Counted from the first letter of the stretch, positions 7,653 through 17,096 are shown. The stretch is 33,111 bases of DNA from an uncultured Colwellia sp. (GCA_913058145.1 CAJXQM010000029.1:1-33111); one strand, 5' to 3'. The notes: generated from the letters alone by a model not told the origin. Program-made: numbers and translations.

Positions 7653-10493
7653 TCAATCACTCTTAATTTTGTTACTCTGTTGAATTAAGCTAATTTCATC
7701 AAGTAAGCAATGGGCTAGCTCCTCAACAACATCAATCTCCTCCAACTTAATTACCTGCTCTAATTCAAGGGCACTTTGCGATAGCTCAACAAAGCCAAAC
7801 ATGGTTGCCGCCCCCGCTATTTTATGAGCAGCTCTCGCTAAGCTATCATTATCTTTATTGTCACTATACTGTAATATATCCCGTTTATCTTGTGACAAGT
7901 TAACGATAAATGATTGCCTAATATCTGTTATATCAAAATCATTAAGGGTATTATCCTGTTCTTTTTTCTCTACTATCTGCTCAGGATAATATTGATCAAT
8001 AGTCGCTAAAAATGTCTCTCTTTCTATCGGTTTTTTTAAGTGTCCATCAAAACCCAATGCTAAATATTCTATTATCTCATGAGACATAACATTAGCGGTC
8101 AGTGCATAAATAGGAAGAGTAAAACCAAGTTCCCGCAACTTCTGCAACGCTTGTATACCATCCATTACAGGCATCTGTATATCGAGAAAAGTTAAAGCGG
8201 GGTTGTGCTTAACAAACAACTCAACGGCTTCATGTCCATTACTAGCACTTAACACCTCTAATCCCAAACCTGTTAACAACCGCGTAATTAATCGTCGATT
8301 ATCATCATGATCCTCTGCCAGTAAAATTTTTCCACTATAACGTTTTTTATCATAAGAAACATGAGATAGCAGTAAAGGACTGTCTATGTTGACTGATGTG
8401 GAGGAAAACTCACCAAAAGGAAGTTTAAAAACAAACGTACTCCCTTGATTAATTTCACTAGTAACTGTAATTTGACCTAGCATCATTTTGGCCAATTGAT
8501 CGGACAGAAACAGCCCTAAACCGGATCCTGAAAAGCGGCGATTAATACTATTATCAGCTTGGGTAAAACTATTAAAAATTTTTGCTTGTTGCTCTTCATT
8601 CATGCCAATTCCTGTATCCGTTACAGTGAAGAGCAAGGTGTTATTTATGATAGCAATGTCTAAAGTAACCCAACCTTCACTAGTAAATTTTATTGCATTA
8701 GAACAAATATTGATTAGAATTTGTTTCAACCTTAGGCCGTCAACATTAATAACAAAAGGGCTAGGTAAGCGATCGGTAATGGTAAATGATAAATTTTTAC
8801 GCTGTGCTTGTTTGGTCAAGATATCATTTAAGCTATCTACTATTTTATGTAAATTTTGCTGTCTGTTTTCTAACTCAAATTTATTTGCTTCAATTTTACT
8901 TAAATCTAAAATATCATTAATTATTTGCAGTAAGTGTAGGCTATTATTATGAATAATTTCAACTTCTTTAACTAGACTAACATCATCAAAATCACCTGAA
9001 ATAATGGCTTCTGACTGACCAATAACTGCGGTCAGAGGTGTTCTGATTTCATGACTCATATTCGCTAAAAATTGATTTTTGATCGTATTGGCATTTTCTA
9101 ATTCTTGAGTGAAAAACACTAATGCTTCTGTCCGTTTGTTAACTCTATTCTCTAAATCTCTGGTTAACCTATTTTCAAGGTAACGACGATAAATAAAAAA
9201 TAAGAGCACCAATAAAAAAGCAGCACCTAATTTAGTAAATAGACGTTGATCATCAGCTTTAGCTAATTCTAATTGTTGAAGTTCTTGAGCTTGCTCTAAA
9301 CTGGCTATTTGTTGAATTAGTTGAGTAGACTCAAATTGCGCTATTTGCTCATTAAGCATTTCATTTGATAATTTTAATTCTGCTTTTTGATAAGACAGCT
9401 GAGCATTTAATGCCTGGATTGTTTTACTTTCTAGCGCATAAATGAGTGACATTAAACCTATATTTTCATTTATCAACTTTTGGAAACCCATTTTTTTTGC
9501 TATCGTATCTGATAATTCAATATTAATGCGAGCACGTTTAATATCACCTTGGTGAAAAAATATTTTAGCTAACGTATGTAAACAACCGGAATAAACCACT
9601 TGATGACCTATTTTTTTACCCGCTGCCACTCCCATAGTTGCATATTTATGCGCTTTTTTGAGATTAGATAATTCATAATTTATTTCTGCAATATTATGAA
9701 GTTGTTGAGCAACATCATAATGATTTTCATTTTTTTGAAAGTACGTAAGTGCATTCAAAACATAGTGTTCAGCCTTTTTATATTGGGCTGCGTATTTATA
9801 GGAAACGCCTAAGTCAGCTGAAGCCTTAGCAACACCATAATAGTCATTTATACCCTGTCTTTTATGGATAACCTCTTTTAGCATACTAATAGATATATCA
9901 TAACGATTGAGGCTCATATAAAGCACTGCGAGATTATAACGAACATCAATTTTGTCCATTTCATCACCAAATTGTTGATATAAAGGCTCCGCATACTGGT
10001 AACTTTTAAGCGCCGCTAACGCATGGCCTTGCTTGGTTTGCACTAAAGCAATATTATTCAATAGGTTCGCTTGCTTAATCGCTATATCTGAAGAAAAAGG
10101 CTGTTTTTGAAAGTAGTGTAACGCCGCTTGGTAAGCAAGCAGCGCTTGATCGTATTTACCTTGAAAATAAAAAATAATACCAATTAATTTATCAACTTGC
10201 GCTTGCTGTAATGGAAAATTATTTTGGTTAGTTAACGCTTTAGCTTGTTGAATGACGACTAAAGCTTTGTTTAAATCACTTAAGGTTAAATAACCACGAC
10301 TTTGTAGTATCAGTATTTTTATGCGTTGAGAATGACTCAGCGCTTCATTTTCAAGTAATTGACTTAGTTGAGCAACAACGAAGGCTTTATCCTCTTGTTG
10401 TTCAATTTTTTCTAATTGCTTATCAATGTCTTGTGCTTTAACACTTAATTCTATTGCAAATAAAAATATAAAAAGCAGCAATATTCGCCACAT
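7653..10493 (-). CDS. TPR-sensor hybrid histidine kinase (HK-REC-HPt)
   Basis: This 946-residue membrane kinase has a signal peptide (1-20), a long periplasmic set of TPR-type helical repeats (about 30-350), a coiled coil (about 360-415), one transmembrane helix (about 421-436), a dimerisation and phospho-acceptor domain with His481 (SHEIRTPL), an ATPase domain with Asn599 in the N box, DTGIG (626-630) and GSGLG (656-660), a receiver domain with Asp771 (LDIQMPVMDG), and a C-terminal HPt domain with His890 (AAHKIAGA). All phosphorelay residues are present, so a His-Asp-His relay to a separate response regulator is expected. No response regulator gene is in the window, and the signal is unknown. 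TPR sensor regions of this kind often sense through protein-protein contacts. AGGG lies upstream of the ATG at 10493. Confidence 0.93.
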   Translation of the reverse strand: MWRILLLFIFLFAIELSVKAQDIDKQLEKIEQQEDKAFVVAQLSQLLENEALSHSQRIKILILQSRGYLTLSDLNKALVVIQQAKALTNQNNFPLQQAQVDKLIGIIFYFQGKYDQALLAYQAALHYFQKQPFSSDIAIKQANLLNNIALVQTKQGHALAALKSYQYAEPLYQQFGDEMDKIDVRYNLAVLYMSLNRYDISISMLKEVIHKRQGINDYYGVAKASADLGVSYKYAAQYKKAEHYVLNALTYFQKNENHYDVAQQLHNIAEINYELSNLKKAHKYATMGVAAGKKIGHQVVYSGCLHTLAKIFFHQGDIKRARINIELSDTIAKKMGFQKLINENIGLMSLIYALESKTIQALNAQLSYQKAELKLSNEMLNEQIAQFESTQLIQQIASLEQAQELQQLELAKADDQRLFTKLGAAFLLVLLFFIYRRYLENRLTRDLENRVNKRTEALVFFTQELENANTIKNQFLANMSHEIRTPLTAVIGQSEAIISGDFDDVSLVKEVEIIHNNSLHLLQIINDILDLSKIEANKFELENRQQNLHKIVDSLNDILTKQAQRKNLSFTITDRLPSPFVINVDGLRLKQILINICSNAIKFTSEGWVTLDIAIINNTLLFTVTDTGIGMNEEQQAKIFNSFTQADNSINRRFSGSGLGLFLSDQLAKMMLGQITVTSEINQGSTFVFKLPFGEFSSTSVNIDSPLLLSHVSYDKKRYSGKILLAEDHDDNRRLITRLLTGLGLEVLSASNGHEAVELFVKHNPALTFLDIQMPVMDGIQALQKLRELGFTLPIYALTANVMSHEIIEYLALGFDGHLKKPIERETFLATIDQYYPEQIVEKKEQDNTLNDFDITDIRQSFIVNLSQDKRDILQYSDNKDNDSLARAAHKIAGAATMFGFVELSQSALELEQVIKLEEIDVVEELAHCLLDEISLIQQSNKIKSD

Positions 10494-10542
10494 AGTAAAC
10501 CCTAAAAAAGTGGATGATTAAATAAATAAATATTCACGTTCA

Positions 10543-10551
10543 GTTATAGCA
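10543..10551 (-). promoter_or_regulatory. Candidate extended -10 promoter of the hybrid kinase
   Basis: The minus strand reads TGC followed by TATAAC, an extended -10 element. GTTACA lies 17 bases upstream as a partial -35. It is about 50 bases from the kinase start. Confidence 0.4.
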
Positions 10552-10597
10552 CTAATATTTTTCAATGTAACTGTTTAGTCAACTACGTAAAGCACGA

Positions 10598-10626
10598 TTG
10601 TATTATTTTACAACTACTATTATGAT
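10598..10626 (+). promoter_or_regulatory. Candidate promoter of the cyclophilin gene
   Basis: TTGTAT (10598-10603), 17 bases, then TATGAT (10621-10626). Transcription would begin near 10633, which makes the upstream ATG at 10630 unlikely and supports the start at 10657. Confidence 0.4.
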
Positions 10627-10656
10627 GCAATGATATTTATTCTACAGGCGGTAATC

Positions 10657-11412
10657 ATGTTTCAAAAATTTCTTTATACCTCGCTGCTATACCTCAGTTT
10701 AATAGCCCTTGCTAATGCGACTATTGTTGAGTTCCAAACGTCACAAGGCGCCATTAAAGTTAACTTATTCGATCAAACCACGCCAAGAACTGTCGCTAAC
10801 TTCCTTAAATATATTGATGAGCAACATTACACTAATTCTGTCATACATCGCGTTTCATCCGGTTTTGTTGTTCAAGGGGGCGGGTTTACTTTCGAAGGAA
10901 ATTGGCCTTTAACTCGCATTGCCGCAAATCCCTCGGTGATAAATGAACCTGTTTATTCGAACGTGAAAGGCACTATTGCTATGGCTAAGCTTGGTAATGC
11001 GCCAAACAGTGCAACGGATCAATGGTTTTTTAATCTCGCAAATAATGCCAGTAATTTAGATTTGCAAAACGGTGGTTTTACCGTTTTTGGCCAAGTCATT
11101 GGTGACAGTATGGCTATTATTGAAAAAATTGCTGGTTTAGCTCGATGTCAAGACATTCCTATGCTTGATTATACATCGACACAATGTAGTAATAATGACG
11201 TACCAGGCATTGAAAATTTTGTCGTTATCAATCAAATTGATATTTTAGATCCATTTGAAGTAACCGATACTGATTTAGATCCGGTAAAAAACACGTTAAT
11301 TACAACTCCTGCTCCGGATAGCGGCAGCAGTAGTGGTGGCTCTTTTACTTGGATTACAGTACTTTTTTTACTGTCTTTTTCAATGAGAAAATTGATTATT
11401 AAAACTAACTAA
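10657..11412 (+). CDS. Secreted cyclophilin-type peptidyl-prolyl isomerase with GlyGly-CTERM-like tail
   Basis: Cyclophilins speed cis-trans isomerisation of proline peptide bonds; this one should act outside the cytoplasm. The ATG at 10657 is preferred over one at 10630 because it has AGGCGG upstream and gives a clean signal peptide (about 1-22, ending in ALANA). The domain (about 23-185) shows the family motifs HRV, VVQGGGFT, GTIAMAK and QWFFNLA. The 251-residue protein ends with a Ser/Gly-rich linker (SGSSSGG), a hydrophobic helix (FTWITVLFLLSFS) and a basic end (MRKLIIK). This is the architecture of GlyGly-CTERM sorting signals processed by rhombosortase in Vibrio and Shewanella relatives. 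E. coli PpiA lacks such a tail. No rhombosortase gene is in the window. Confidence 0.88.
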   Translation: MFQKFLYTSLLYLSLIALANATIVEFQTSQGAIKVNLFDQTTPRTVANFLKYIDEQHYTNSVIHRVSSGFVVQGGGFTFEGNWPLTRIAANPSVINEPVYSNVKGTIAMAKLGNAPNSATDQWFFNLANNASNLDLQNGGFTVFGQVIGDSMAIIEKIAGLARCQDIPMLDYTSTQCSNNDVPGIENFVVINQIDILDPFEVTDTDLDPVKNTLITTPAPDSGSSSGGSFTWITVLFLLSFSMRKLIIKTN

Positions 11413-11427
11413 TTAAATCGAATCCAT

Positions 11428-11456
11428 AAAAAAAGCAGCGAAATCGCTGCTTTTTT
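11428..11456. terminator. Bidirectional intrinsic terminator (cyclophilin / amtB)
   Basis: GCAGCG (11435-11440) pairs with CGCTGC (11445-11450) over an AAAT loop, flanked by A and T runs. It serves the plus-strand cyclophilin gene and the convergent amtB. Confidence 0.88.
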
Positions 11457-11506
11457 ATAATTGAAGTATTAATATTAACTTGAGATATTTTAAGTCTCTA
11501 GCATTA

Positions 11507-12787
11507 CTAACCTCTAGTAAACTCTGGATATGCTTCCATACCACAGTCACTAATATCAACACCTTCGTACTCTTCTTCTGCCGTTACACGAATACCAATA
11601 GCCTTTTTCAGGATATACCATACAACAAAACTGGTACAGAACACCCAAACAAAGATAGTTGCTGCACCAATTAACTGACCACTAAAACTAGCGCCTGAAT
11701 TAGTGATTGGCACAATAAGTAAACCAAAGAAACCCACCACACCATGAACTGAGATAGCCCCAACTGGATCATCAATTTTAATTTTATCAAGTGCAAGAAT
11801 AGATAGCACCACGATAACACCGGCAATAGCACCAAAAATAGTTGCTTGTAATGGCGAAGGCGTTGAGGGCTCAGCTGTAATAGCAACAAGACCGGCTAAT
11901 GCGCCGTTTAATGTCATGGTTAAATCAGCTTTCTTAAATAATATTTTAGCAAAGATTAGGGCAGCAATAGCACCTGCCGCGGCAGCAGCATTAGTGTTTA
12001 AAAATACCATTGCAACTGAGTTGGCACTATTTATGTCGGCAAGTTTTAATACTGAACCACCGTTAAAGCCGAACCAACCCATCCATAAAATAAATGTACC
12101 TAAAGTAGCCATTGGTAAATTAGCTCCCGGAATTGCATTTACTTTTCCGTCTTTAGTATATTTACCCTTACGAGCGCCTAATAATAATACGCCTGCTAAT
12201 GCCGCAGAAGCACCTGCCATATGCACAATACCAGAGCCTGCAAAATCAGAAAAGCCAAGATCACCTAAGGTATAAAGACCAAAGACAGATTCACCGTTCC
12301 AAGTCCAAGCACCTTCCATAGGGTAGATAAAACCAGTTAATACAACAGTGAAAGCTAAGAAAGCCCAAAGCTTCATACGTTCAGCAACTGCGCCAGAAAC
12401 AATTGACATAGCCGTCGCAACAAAAACTACTTGAAAGAAAAAGTCTGATGCATTTGAATAAACTGCACCGCCATCAAAACCAGCTTCGGCAGACTCAGCT
12501 AATACTGCGCCAACTAACGCGTCAGCATCACTTGCCCCATCGAGCGCAATACCGTTTAAAAAGACACCACCACCGTACATAATGTCGTAACCAACAATTA
12601 AGTACATAATACAAGCAATTGCATATAAGGCGATGTTCTTTGTTAAAATTTCAGTGGTATTTTTAGCTCTGACTAAACCGGCTTCTAGCATAGAGAAGCC
12701 CGCAGCCATCCACATAACTAATGCGCCACAAATCAGAAAATAAAAAGTATCCATTGCATATTGAAGTTGAAAAATATTCTGTTCCAT
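11507..12787 (-). CDS. amtB: Ammonium transporter AmtB
   Basis: AmtB is a trimeric inner-membrane channel that conducts ammonium as ammonia plus a proton. The 426-residue protein has the expected run of about eleven transmembrane helices and no cleavable signal peptide; many Alteromonadales homologues likewise start with a short MEQNIFQLQYA-type N-terminus. The pore histidines are His189 (SGIVHMAGASAAL) and His348 (SVHGVVG), with Asp181 nearby for ammonium recruitment. The ATG at 12787 is preceded by AAGGAG. It lies 11 bases after glnK, the standard glnK-amtB operon in which GlnK blocks the channel when nitrogen is plentiful. It ends at a shared terminator. Confidence 0.96.
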   Translation of the reverse strand: MEQNIFQLQYAMDTFYFLICGALVMWMAAGFSMLEAGLVRAKNTTEILTKNIALYAIACIMYLIVGYDIMYGGGVFLNGIALDGASDADALVGAVLAESAEAGFDGGAVYSNASDFFFQVVFVATAMSIVSGAVAERMKLWAFLAFTVVLTGFIYPMEGAWTWNGESVFGLYTLGDLGFSDFAGSGIVHMAGASAALAGVLLLGARKGKYTKDGKVNAIPGANLPMATLGTFILWMGWFGFNGGSVLKLADINSANSVAMVFLNTNAAAAAGAIAALIFAKILFKKADLTMTLNGALAGLVAITAEPSTPSPLQATIFGAIAGVIVVLSILALDKIKIDDPVGAISVHGVVGFFGLLIVPITNSGASFSGQLIGAATIFVWVFCTSFVVWYILKKAIGIRVTAEEEYEGVDISDCGMEAYPEFTRG

Positions 12788-12798
12788 AGTGCTTCTCC

Positions 12799-13146
<348 letters not shown>

Positions 13147-13184
13147 CTATTGATTGTTTTCATTAAATTCTCTATTTATTACAA

Positions 13185-13200
13185 TACAATTCGTATGCCA
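13185..13200 (-). promoter_or_regulatory. Sigma-54 (RpoN) type promoter of glnK-amtB
   Basis: The minus strand reads TGGCAT, five bases, TTGTA. The GG at -24 and the TTG at -12 have the exact spacing of the RpoN consensus (TGGCAC-N5-TTGCA). The only notable mismatch is T in place of C in the -12 GC. The start would be near 13174. Confidence 0.68.
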
Positions 13201-13260
13201 GATAAAATAAAATGATAAAAATCAAGCTGTTAGTTTGTTTTTTGTTATAGTAAAAATATA

Positions 13261-13312
13261 GGCGCACCAAAATAGTACAAAAAAATTACGTGCCGTTTTG
13301 ATTTGGTGCGCC
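13261..13312. repeat. Long inverted repeat upstream of glnK (NtrC half-sites or terminator)
   Basis: GGCGCACCAAA (13261-13271) is the exact complement of TTTGGTGCGCC (13302-13312), with 30 bases between. Each arm contains GCACCA/TGGTGC, the half-site of NtrC operators, and the pair lies 61-112 bases upstream of the -24 box, where NtrC enhancers are expected. However, the canonical half-site spacing is 5 bases, not over 30. As RNA on the minus strand it would be a hairpin followed by TATATTTTTA, so it might also end ovoA transcription. Confidence 0.6.
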
Positions 13313-13367
13313 TTTGGGGGAGTTCAGGAAAAGAGGAAGGAAGGTACTATCGATCAAAGGATAAGTC

Positions 13368-13402
13368 GTTTCCCCTTCAACAAATTTACGTTCCGGGGAA
13401 AC
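13368..13402. repeat. Inverted repeat just downstream of ovoA
   Basis: GTTTCCCC (13368-13375) is complementary to GGGGAAAC (13395-13402) across 19 bases. It begins 25 bases after the ovoA stop. There is no U run, so a classical terminator is doubtful; an RNA 3'-end stabiliser or a protein site is possible. Confidence 0.45.
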
Positions 13403-13427
13403 TAATTAGCGTAGGTAGAGAATAACG

Positions 13428-15584
13428 TTACTTCAATTGCCACACGCTTAAATGCGGAAAACTTAAGGTGAAATTTCGCTTATTTATTTGGATAGGACGC
13501 GTTAACTGCTGCTGTTCAATTAAAGTAAAATGTGGCGTTAGTGCTAGTGATAAACCTTCAAAACCGGTAACATTTTCACCATTTATTTTTAGCCCGCCTA
13601 ACCAGTTATCTTTACTTGTTTGTTGCTCATTAAAATCATAACTTGACACAACAATAAGCAAACCCTCTGCATTTAATCTCGAATGTACTTCCTGTAAAAA
13701 AGAGCGTGGATCATAATTTTTTTCAAGTACATGCTGAGCAATAATAACGTCATAACCCTTAAAATCGCCTTTGAGGTTACTCACATCACCTTGACTAAAA
13801 AGTATATTTTCACCACAAGGCAAATCAACATCCATTAAGCTAAACTCATAAAAATCAACAATATCCCCCTCGTTTTTCAAGGTGTAACGGACTGATTTCC
13901 CTTCTTGTAAATGTACTCCATGGCGAATATAACGAGCAGAAAAATCAACCGCATCGACTTGGTTAAAGTGTTGCGCTAACATAAAGCTTGTTCGACCAAC
14001 ACTACAACCTAAATCAAGGCAAGTTTCAGTCGCTACTTGATATTTTTCAACACTTTTTATTACTTCATCGGTTATTTGTTGGCTATAATTCTTTACTGCT
14101 AATGGAATAGCTGTTTTAGCTTGTCCATATTGAGCATGTAATTGCTGACAAATAGTCACATCATTTTCATAATGATTGGCAGCAAGGTTAGGTAATTCAT
14201 TACCTTGACTTTCTACATAACGAAAGCCCGCATGTTGAAAGAAATGACGTCGAAAAGCATACCGTGAGTGTTTCGTTGCTTCATTACCAGAAGAAATCCA
14301 TGAACCCCCTTTAATTAAGTTATGTTTACCGTCAAAGGTAGGGGTAGAAAAATCATCATATAACGGATGCACATCGAAACCCTGAAATCCATCAATGGCT
14401 GATTCTGTCCATTGCCAAACATTACCGACGATATCAAACAGCCCATTGTGTTCAAATTGATCAACAGGGCAAGAAGACGCATAGCCTTCGTTATTAATAT
14501 TACCCGGTGTAGTTTGCCAAGTGGTTAAATCACCTTCTACATGGTCACGTAAGCAAAGCCATTCAGCTTCAGTAGGTAACCGGATAAATTGCTTATCGTC
14601 ACTTGTGTTTTGGCTGTTTTTCCAATGACAAAAAGCCTTCGCTTCAAGGTAGTTAACTTCAACAGGCCAGTTTAGCGGCAAAGGAATTTCATTTAATAAA
14701 TTACGTTGCCAATAAACCTCTTCATTGTTGTTATTGATTTTTTTAAGCCAAAAGTGAGGCATTGTCGCTTTCGTAAAGGCAAGCCACTGTTGCCCTTCTT
14801 CGGTCCAATAATCCTGTTGCTGATAACCTTTAGCCTCAATAAAAGCTAAATATTCTTGATTAGAAACAACATGCTTGGATGTACTAAAATCCTTAACGTT
14901 TAACTGATCATATCCATACTCATTATCCCAACCAAACGTATCATCAGTAACGGGTTTACCAAATTCAATTAACCGCCCTTTGATTGGTACCAATTCATTA
15001 ATAGGCGCGTTACCTGTTTGCTGACAAGTAGACCAAGGCTCAGCCTCAGTCAGGTATTTCAGCGGTAACATACGCATAATGACTGACGAGGTTTCAAGGT
15101 GAATCCGTTCATGTTCGCAGCCCATCAGCATAATCCAAGCTAATGAGTCTTGGGTAATGGGTAATGAAAGTGGCATGTCATCAATTAAACTTTCAATCAA
15201 CTCAGCTACTTGCTGCCTATAAGCCCTGACTTCATTTACACTAGGCCAGTCATAATGCTCACTATTAAGATCATCCCAACTCATTTCATCAACGCCAACG
15301 GCACAGATAGCTTCTAATTTTCCATTAACACGCTCAGAAATAAATTTACCTAATATCAGTTTATTGATATAAAAAGTAGCGGTATGACCAAAATAAAAAA
15401 TCAGCGGATGACGTAAACGTTCAGGCCTTAAATAATAAGCACTATCGTCATTAATAAGCGAAAAAAGAGACTCATATTCAGTCCATGTTTGCTTGAAATA
15501 GTCTTTTAATTCATCTCTTTTAGCGCTGACACTCTCGCCATTTAGCAACGGAGGCTTAGCTCGTTTTTTATTACTGAAATTCAT
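13428..15584 (-). CDS. ovoA: 5-histidylcysteine sulfoxide synthase / mercaptohistidine methyltransferase OvoA
   Basis: OvoA starts ovothiol synthesis: an iron(II) sulfoxide synthase joins cysteine to the imidazole C5 of histidine using oxygen, and a C-terminal SAM methyltransferase adds the N-methyl group after the C-S lyase OvoB has acted. The 718 residues contain a DinB-like domain (about 20-190) with His67 and the HX3HXE motif His158, His162, Glu164 that binds iron, an FGE-sulfatase-like domain (about 215-460, with LPTEAEW and GGSW), and a methyltransferase (about 500-718, SAM motif DLGCSVGR at 524-531). The full three-domain length distinguishes OvoA from EgtB. No ovoB is in the window. 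A glutamine-synthetase-like gene ends 46 bases upstream on the same strand. Confidence 0.94.
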   Translation of the reverse strand: MNFSNKKRAKPPLLNGESVSAKRDELKDYFKQTWTEYESLFSLINDDSAYYLRPERLRHPLIFYFGHTATFYINKLILGKFISERVNGKLEAICAVGVDEMSWDDLNSEHYDWPSVNEVRAYRQQVAELIESLIDDMPLSLPITQDSLAWIMLMGCEHERIHLETSSVIMRMLPLKYLTEAEPWSTCQQTGNAPINELVPIKGRLIEFGKPVTDDTFGWDNEYGYDQLNVKDFSTSKHVVSNQEYLAFIEAKGYQQQDYWTEEGQQWLAFTKATMPHFWLKKINNNNEEVYWQRNLLNEIPLPLNWPVEVNYLEAKAFCHWKNSQNTSDDKQFIRLPTEAEWLCLRDHVEGDLTTWQTTPGNINNEGYASSCPVDQFEHNGLFDIVGNVWQWTESAIDGFQGFDVHPLYDDFSTPTFDGKHNLIKGGSWISSGNEATKHSRYAFRRHFFQHAGFRYVESQGNELPNLAANHYENDVTICQQLHAQYGQAKTAIPLAVKNYSQQITDEVIKSVEKYQVATETCLDLGCSVGRTSFMLAQHFNQVDAVDFSARYIRHGVHLQEGKSVRYTLKNEGDIVDFYEFSLMDVDLPCGENILFSQGDVSNLKGDFKGYDVIIAQHVLEKNYDPRSFLQEVHSRLNAEGLLIVVSSYDFNEQQTSKDNWLGGLKINGENVTGFEGLSLALTPHFTLIEQQQLTRPIQINKRNFTLSFPHLSVWQLK

Positions 15585-15630
15585 AAATCAATTACTTATT
15601 TTATTTAGTTAATTTAGTTAATTAGATCCG

Positions 15631-16797
15631 TTAGTTAACAATGCTTACCTGATATTTCGCTAGTATTTCTTGCTGTATTTTATCGCCTAATTTTATAGGG
15701 CAGTCAATTACATTTTTCACTTTCACACTAGTCGTTTTTTCTTCTATAAAATTCATACTATCGCTAAACCAAGTGCTGTCTTTGAATAAATCAAAGGCAC
15801 CCAAATTGGCCACATTTTCTTTATCGGTAAAAAGCGACTGTGGTAAAGCTATAGGAATAAAGTTATCGGTTAATAAATGCGGGTCTTTTTCATAGGCATG
15901 CACTGCATCTACTACATTTATTAAGCCATAAAGTATATTAATAAAGGGGTTGTATTGGATACTCGCTGCGCCCAACCTGTGTTCTATTCGAGCTGTTTTT
16001 TTCCAGTTTTGTTGTACGGATAAAACGTTATTATGACTATCATATAATAACGGTTCTTCACCCATCTTTTGATTATGCTTACCAAGTTTTTTATACAAGG
16101 CAATACTCCCTTGATGACCACCCGATATATCTACAGGTGAACAGAGCTCTTGCGCTAAACCATAACGTGTTTTCAACGCTAAACGTTCAAAAGCCGCTTC
16201 TTCAGGTAAATACAACAAACAACACTCTAAACTAGTGCGTAAAAAACAATGTTGTAAATACTCGCCAAAGCCTTCTTCAGCAATAAGATTATTGCCGCTA
16301 CTATCAAGTACGCTAACATTTAACTGCACCGCATTAGGAATATGAACAGCACGCGTATCATTGGTAAAAATTTGACTAGAGCCTGCAATAAGTTTCCCTT
16401 GATCGCCAGACCAAACCACTGGTTGAATCAACGTTTCTATTGCGGATTTTTTTCCATAAAGTTGTTGAAAAAGTTTTGGTAATTTGGTGATTACTCGCTG
16501 TAAATTATGTGCTTCTTTTAATGGTGTTTGACCGTTAAAAAGTGATACATATTCCCATTGATTTCGCCAATATTCACAGACAATTTCACCTTCAATATTT
16601 AACTCGCCTAAACACTGGTTAATCAGGCTAAAATCTAATTTTTGATCCCCGTTATTTTCAAAACGATAACAGCCCTCTAATTCAAAATGGATTTGTGCTC
16701 TATAACCTAGCTGCGCTAAGTAATTCTGCACGAGGGTGATTGCATCTATTGTTAAATGCTGTAGTAGTGATGATTGTTGAATAAAATTATTAGTCAT
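15631..16797 (-). CDS. Divergent glutamine-synthetase-superfamily protein upstream of ovoA
   Basis: I do not know a named function. The sequence follows the GS catalytic fold in order: FELEG (Glu39, Glu41; compare the E-x-E metal ligands), CEYWRNQWE (Glu75, Glu82; compare EVxPGQxE), a long helix, VQLNVSV (158-162) where GS has HVH, PEEAAFERL (compare NSYKRL), RIEHR (Arg270, Glu272, Arg274) and NPF near 283. Most metal-binding glutamates are kept, but the active-site histidine pair is Gln-Leu-Asn. At 388 residues it is shorter than GlnA. An in-frame start at 16887 would add 30 basic residues with no apparent match; neither start has a good ribosome-binding site. The tight linkage to ovoA suggests a ligase acting on a related amino acid, thiol or histidine compound, which is inference. 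Confidence 0.72.
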   Translation of the reverse strand: MTNNFIQQSSLLQHLTIDAITLVQNYLAQLGYRAQIHFELEGCYRFENNGDQKLDFSLINQCLGELNIEGEIVCEYWRNQWEYVSLFNGQTPLKEAHNLQRVITKLPKLFQQLYGKKSAIETLIQPVVWSGDQGKLIAGSSQIFTNDTRAVHIPNAVQLNVSVLDSSGNNLIAEEGFGEYLQHCFLRTSLECCLLYLPEEAAFERLALKTRYGLAQELCSPVDISGGHQGSIALYKKLGKHNQKMGEEPLLYDSHNNVLSVQQNWKKTARIEHRLGAASIQYNPFINILYGLINVVDAVHAYEKDPHLLTDNFIPIALPQSLFTDKENVANLGAFDLFKDSTWFSDSMNFIEEKTTSVKVKNVIDCPIKLGDKIQQEILAKYQVSIVN

Positions 16798-16918
16798 TGT
16801 GCGGTGAGAATTATTACCAAAATTGATTTTTTTAGAGACGAATAGGTATCGTTTTCGATATTTTACGACTGATTTTTTACCACTCATTTGCTATGATGTA
16901 ACGCCTTATAACCTTAAA

Positions 16919-16948
16919 AATATAAGTATTAGCTGTTTTTAGCGTCAA
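16919..16948 (-). promoter_or_regulatory. Candidate promoter of the GS-like / ovoA unit
   Basis: The minus strand has TTGACG, 18 bases, then TATATT. Transcription would start near 16912, 25 bases before the upstream start (16887) and about 115 before the preferred start (16797). No other promoter is obvious before ovoA, so both genes could be read from here. Confidence 0.5.
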
Positions 16949-17096
16949 TTGATTTTACAATACTAACAGATATATTCACTGGCTGGTTATCATCATTGTC
17001 ATCTCCAAAAAATTAATCTAGCCCAACATACTCATAGTGTACGTAACTAACTGAAGATAAGTTCACTGTCATACATAACTTATTGAAACTTAGTGC

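Noticed and set aside
11507..12275. Long open frames opposite amtB
   Set aside because: They are antisense shadows of a conserved transporter gene with low-complexity translations.
16798..16887. 30-residue N-terminal extension of the GS-like protein
   Set aside because: Basic, no match to the fold and weak ribosome-binding site; however neither start is well supported, so it is kept as an alternative.
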